Shown here: piece after piece, positions 60,249 through 64,000 of the stretch
How the letters are laid out: the number at the start of each line of letters is the position of its first letter
How positions within the stretch are numbered: the stretch's first letter is position 1
Made by a program: the position numbers and the translations under genes
The notes under the pieces: model-generated
The model's database searches: none
What the model saw: only the letters and a program-made list of their open reading frames with translations
What the model was told of the DNA's origin: nothing
Assembly (NCBI GenBank): GCA_905182985.1
Contig: CAJJDN010000071.1
Span: 1-64,000 of the forward strand
Direction of reading: 5' to 3'
DNA: 64,000 nt
Source of the DNA: Paramecium sonneborni
Taxonomy: Eukaryota > Ciliophora > Oligohymenophorea > Peniculida > Parameciidae

Positions 60249-63082
60249 ATGAATTATCTATCCCAATCCAGTCGAATAACTTTCTTATTAATTTAGCTGA
60301 AAACCAAAGCCTTAATTACAGCTGACTAATACTCTAGACTTTGTGATCATGTTGCTAAGGATAATCTACAATTAAAACAGTTGCTTATTTCTTATGAAAA
60401 TGGTTTATCATAAAGTGACCTTATTAATGAACTTTCTAAAATGCTCAATACACAAAATGGTAATGAAAATATCATTAAATCCTATTTGTAAGTTTATTCA
60501 ATATTATATTAGTGATTCTATTATCTATATTTCCAAATAACTGAAGAGCAAAATTAAAGAATTTTATCGTGAAATTAAGGTAAATTGAATTTAATTTCGA
60601 TCTTAGTAAGATATCAATGAAATTTATAAAGAGTGCTTTCTAGCTCAGCATCATTAACAGGAAGTAAAAGATCTTATTAGATTGATTCTTAAGCAATTTT
60701 ATATTAAAGAATTCAGCTTATTACATTTTAAGTAAGATGATTAATGTCATTTTCTTACTAATAATTTTGAATCAATAATAATTTAGAAACCTTAAGATAT
60801 TAGATTATTTACTCAATCATAATCTTCTCATTAGCTCTTAAATACTTCAGCAGAATATTTTACTTTATTAAAAACTGAAAAATTACCGTAGTTTTATGTG
60901 ATATCAAATAATGATGTATTTTTTTTTACTTTTACTGAAAAAATGAATGATAAATTTAAACAATATCTTTTAATTACTTAGCTTTATAATCATATAATTT
61001 CAATGATAAAATAAGGATGCTAAATAGTAGTATTAAAGAAATTGTAAACAATTCGAATGGAAATATTACAATTTGTATCAAGAACCATCTATCTTTTAAC
61101 TTATAAATTAGTGTTTCATATTTTGATTTAAGTAATGAAATAGTTTAATTTGTAAAATTTTATTAGTCAGATTGATAATGAATAATTTTAAGAATAAAAA
61201 ATGACAAATTATCTAATGTTAACTTTTAAAAGTGAATGGGATTGTGTAAATATAGATTTAGAAGGGAACTTTTCAATCTAGTTAAAAGAGAAAATATAGA
61301 GTACTTTTAAGAAGAGTGTTAAAAGATATAGTAAAAAATTAAAATAGAAAAAGAATTTGTTAGAATCATTCTAATAAGTTACTTAACATAATGAAATGAT
61401 TATGTGTTTATTCTTTAATAGTTACTTATATTTGTATTATATGACAGTTCAATGGAATCATGATTAATTTGTGTATAGTATTGAAATAAAAATAGGTCTC
61501 GATTCAAGTTATCTAAAGAAATAAATTATGGAGATGCAATATATAAAATTTTTGAAAAAAATTCAATAATAATTTAAAAAGTTAAAGAATTAATTGAATC
61601 TAAAAATGATCATTTGGAATATAATGATGGATTTTATAAATTTTCATTAAAATTAGAGAGAAGTATTAAATAGGAAATTAAGTAAATTTCAGTATATTTA
61701 TTTAATATGTAATTTAAGAGGTATTTAGTTATAAATAAAAATAAGACCTCTTGGTGAATTGTTGTAAATATTTCGAAGTAAGGTGAAAATATTATTAACA
61801 TTAAAGAGAGCAACATTGGCATTTAAATCGAAATAATTAATGATGGATAATTAGTTTTTTCGATAATCAGCTTTGGTAATGTATTTACCAGATCATGATA
61901 TGAGGAAATTAGCTGTAGTTTATAATTAAGATCATGATTAAGCATTAGAGAAATACAGAGCATTTACTATGAAAAAACAATCTAAAAAATTAGAATAGTT
62001 TTTATCTAAATATGAGGAAGAAGATAAGAAGAATCCAGATGGAAGAAGGATTTCAATAGATCCAAATTTATAGGAGAAATTATTAGATTACGAATTTAAT
62101 TTATTAAACAAGAAATAATACAAGAATAAGTTTATAATAGTATATAATATATTTGATATGTGTGAATATGGTAAATAAAATCCAATAAAGAATAAGGAAT
62201 TCATTAATTTTTTGACAGCTGTAAAATACAAATATAATAAAACATCAAATCCATTTCATAATTTTACTCATGGAGTAAATGTAATGCATGGATGTTTTCT
62301 TTTTGCACATCATCCAAAATTTGGATCTTGTTTTAGTGATTTATAAAGATATGCAATGACTTTAGGAGGATTATGTCATGATGTAGGACATCCTGGAATG
62401 AATAATCTATTTTAGATAAATGCTTAAACTAAATTAGCTTTATTATATAATGATAAATCTGTATTGGAGAACCATCATATAGCAGTAACATATAAATTAT
62501 TAGCCTTAAAATAATGTGATTTTTTAGGAACTTTGCCTAGAGCAGATAAATTAATGATTAGAAAATATATTGTTAATAATGTTTTAGCCACTGATAATTA
62601 ATATCATTTTAAATTATTAAATGATATTGAAATGAGATTTGCTTAATCCTAAGGAGATCCAAAAATATTTTGTATATAGAATTTATATTTATTAGAATCT
62701 GAAGACAATAAACTTTTATTAAGTGGATTCTTAACTCATGCATCTGACTTTTTTGGAGCAGCTAAATCTTATTAAATAGCTAGAACATGGAGTGAAAGGT
62801 TAAGAAGAGAATTTTAAGCCTAAGTAAATTTCTAATTATATTATTTTATAGTCTTAATTAGAAGATATTGTTGGTATAGCTTAAACTCCATATCTTAGAA
62901 ATTTAGATGATGAAGTTTAATATGCTAAAAATGAAATAGGATTCTTAAAAGTTATTGTTAAACCAATTTATGAATCTTTAAATCAGTTCTCAGATGGAGC
63001 AATGTCATTATAATTGGCTAATATCAATCTTAGTATCAAAAAATATTCAGAAATAGTTGATTCATAGAAATAATAATAATGA
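60249..63082 (+). CDS. 3',5'-cyclic nucleotide phosphodiesterase with GAF-like N-terminal region
   Basis: The C-terminal class I PDE domain is complete: NPFHNFTHGVNVMHGCFLFA (first metal His), TLGGLCHDVGHPGMNN (HD signature), NHHIAVTYKLL, THASDFFGAAKS (metal Asp region) and ARTWSERLRREF. It hydrolyses cAMP and/or cGMP. Introns of 25 nt (60488-60512), 27 nt (60580-60606) and 28 nt (62824-62851) are clear. Between about 60.9 and 61.9 kb one frame is open throughout but the better coding signal lies in another: ISVSYFDLSNEIVQFVKF and INYGDAIYKIFEKNSIIIQK, which look like a GAF-type regulatory domain. Introns there remain to be placed. If the uninterrupted frame were used the protein would be 917 aa. 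Confidence 0.85.
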
Positions 63083-63122
63083 AAGTTATTGTATATATAG
63101 GAATATCCTATAAATACTTATA

Positions 63123-63421
63123 TCATTATAATTCACTATCTGACAGATCTGATTCATTTCCAGAAAATGCTTCCAATTTTTTATTGATATCTTGCATCAA
63201 ATCAATACTTCGATTAAAAGAATTACGACATTCTTCTATTGAAACTCTATTTGTAGTTTTATTTTAACTATTATCGCTTTCTGAACATGGACAACTCACC
63301 AAATCTAAATTATTATCTACCAAATAAACAAACACATCATACTCTTATCTTATTCATTCATAGCTGCTTGTTCCTTTTATTCTTCGATAAGTTACTAATT
63401 TCTAGACTATAAACAACCCAT
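63123..63421 (-). CDS. Small acylation-motif protein (MGC start)
   Basis: Predicted 90 aa after a 26-nt intron (63317-63342). It begins MGCLQSRNQQLIEEQKEQAA: Gly2 for N-myristoylation and Cys3 for palmitoylation, as in many membrane-anchored adaptor peptides. The rest is polar and acidic, with a SCPCSESDN patch and a C-terminus SGNESDLSDSELQ. No catalytic domain. Its TGA is 40 bp from the convergent phosphodiesterase stop, and its ATG is 29 bp from the stop of the next gene on the same strand. Function unknown; a small membrane-tethered adaptor is the most I would infer. Confidence 0.75.
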
Positions 63422-63450
63422 TAAATTAATTAAATAATTATACTAACATT

Positions 63451-64000
63451 TCATTTATATTTCATAAATATGGCTTCCTTTCTATCCTCTATATTCTCTA
63501 CATAACTACATTTAGCCTTTATCTAATAGTTTTTCTATTAAAATTAACTAAATAAAATTACAGAATTGTAAGCAGTCCCAAAAAAATCATCCATTATTGT
63601 ATCACCATAATTAACTACATAATATAGATGATGTCTATAATGGTCTGAATGATCATACTCTCTAAATATATATATATTATTTATTATACCCTCCATCATG
63701 TCCCATCATCTCATTAACTGTTATATATTCAAAGAAAAACAAAGTCATTAAAGGATGAATAGGTAATATCAATTCTGCTAAATGTAATACTGTGTTAACT
63801 TCACTAATTCCTTCAAGAGGATGAGTTGCGCAATATCCAAAAGCAGTAGGTTCTCTAAATGAATGATGTACACTATGAACATGCTTATAGAGAAATCTGA
63901 AATGAAATATTCTATGGACCCAATATCCCAAAACTATTACATTAATTTGAAGACTTACTGGTTGTCCAAATATATAAAAAGATCATTCCATATCCAAAAT
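63451..64000 (-). CDS. Fatty-acid hydroxylase/sterol desaturase family protein (5' part outside window)
   Basis: Partial; the start lies beyond 64000. Introns of 25 nt (63934-63958) and 28 nt (63662-63689). The His boxes of the membrane di-iron family are present: HRIFHFRFLYKHVHSVHH (HxxxH and HxxHH) and, after the second intron, DHSDHYRHHLYYVVNYGD (HxxHH), then DDFFGTAYNS. This is the C4-methylsterol oxidase/sterol C5-desaturase/fatty-acid 2-hydroxylase superfamily, which works in the ER membrane with di-iron and O2. The exact substrate cannot be set from this fragment. The protein ends IFMKYK at TGA 63451. Confidence 0.9.

Noticed and set aside
63677..63931. An 84-residue protein starting MGYWVHR as a complete gene
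   Set aside because: The frame continues upstream through a 25-nt intron and downstream through a 28-nt intron; it is an internal exon of the hydroxylase-family gene.

Overview
The window is eukaryotic and comes from a ciliate of the Paramecium type, most likely a macronuclear scaffold. Almost every gene is open only if TAA and TAG are read as glutamine and TGA is the sole stop. Introns are tiny (mostly 20-31 nt, GT...AG) and intergenic spaces are short. The DNA is very AT-rich. Conserved motifs confirm the code: GHSLGG, GDSAGG, TVGYGD, HCAAGVSRSA, HRDLKPNN and LCHDVGHPGMNN all lie in frames full of TAA/TAG codons. No bacterial, viral or phage gene was seen.

Layout. 0.2-7.4 kb: a 2,372-residue very-large-GTPase (VLIG-like) protein with coiled coil, Cys/His repeats and a C-terminal VWA domain (-). 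7.6-16.7 kb: a CFAP20-domain protein (-), a RING-CH membrane E3 (+), an unknown protein (-), a FAM135-type lipase (-) and a hormone-sensitive-lipase homologue (+) in divergent arrangement, and a charged Cys-tailed protein (-). 17-18.7 kb: two paralogous small membrane proteins (-). 19.4-24.9 kb: condensin CAP-H, a WD40-like protein and 2,3-BPG-dependent phosphoglycerate mutase (all +). 25-31.6 kb: LITAF protein, B-box-like protein, a basic unknown, a predicted myristoylated poly-Q TLDc protein, and a cyclic-nucleotide-gated K+ channel. 31.6-44.5 kb: a 1,276-residue coiled-coil protein, dual-specificity phosphatase, non-canonical poly(A) polymerase, an unknown with a frame break, a CAMK-like kinase with DFN for DFG, and a divergent ubiquitin-like region. 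44.6-51.4 kb: TMEM43, Tom40, a CXC/TSO1-type regulator, a coiled-coil (TPH-like) protein and a MORN-repeat protein. 51.4-54.5 kb: gene-poor, with two poorly resolved coding regions. 54.5-57.5 kb: a secreted Cys-rich protein and a RAMP4/SERP1 gene inside a 1,209-bp exact-looking duplication split by one N. 57.7-64 kb: RING/TRAF-type E3, polytopic membrane protein, cyclic-nucleotide phosphodiesterase, a small MGC myristoylation-motif protein and a truncated fatty-acid-hydroxylase/sterol-desaturase family gene.

This is a housekeeping and cell-biology neighbourhood rather than an operon-like system. Several genes fit cilia (CFAP20-domain, MORN, coiled-coil, perhaps the WD40 protein), ER/membrane biology (TMEM43, RAMP4, RING-CH, FAH) and cyclic-nucleotide signalling (channel and phosphodiesterase). 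The points most worth checking are the assembly duplication at 55-57.5 kb, frame breaks next to A/T homopolymers, 17-nt candidate introns, the VLIG-VWA architecture, and the ubiquitin-like region at 43-44.5 kb. Exon models were made by hand from frame continuity, so internal boundaries are predictions.
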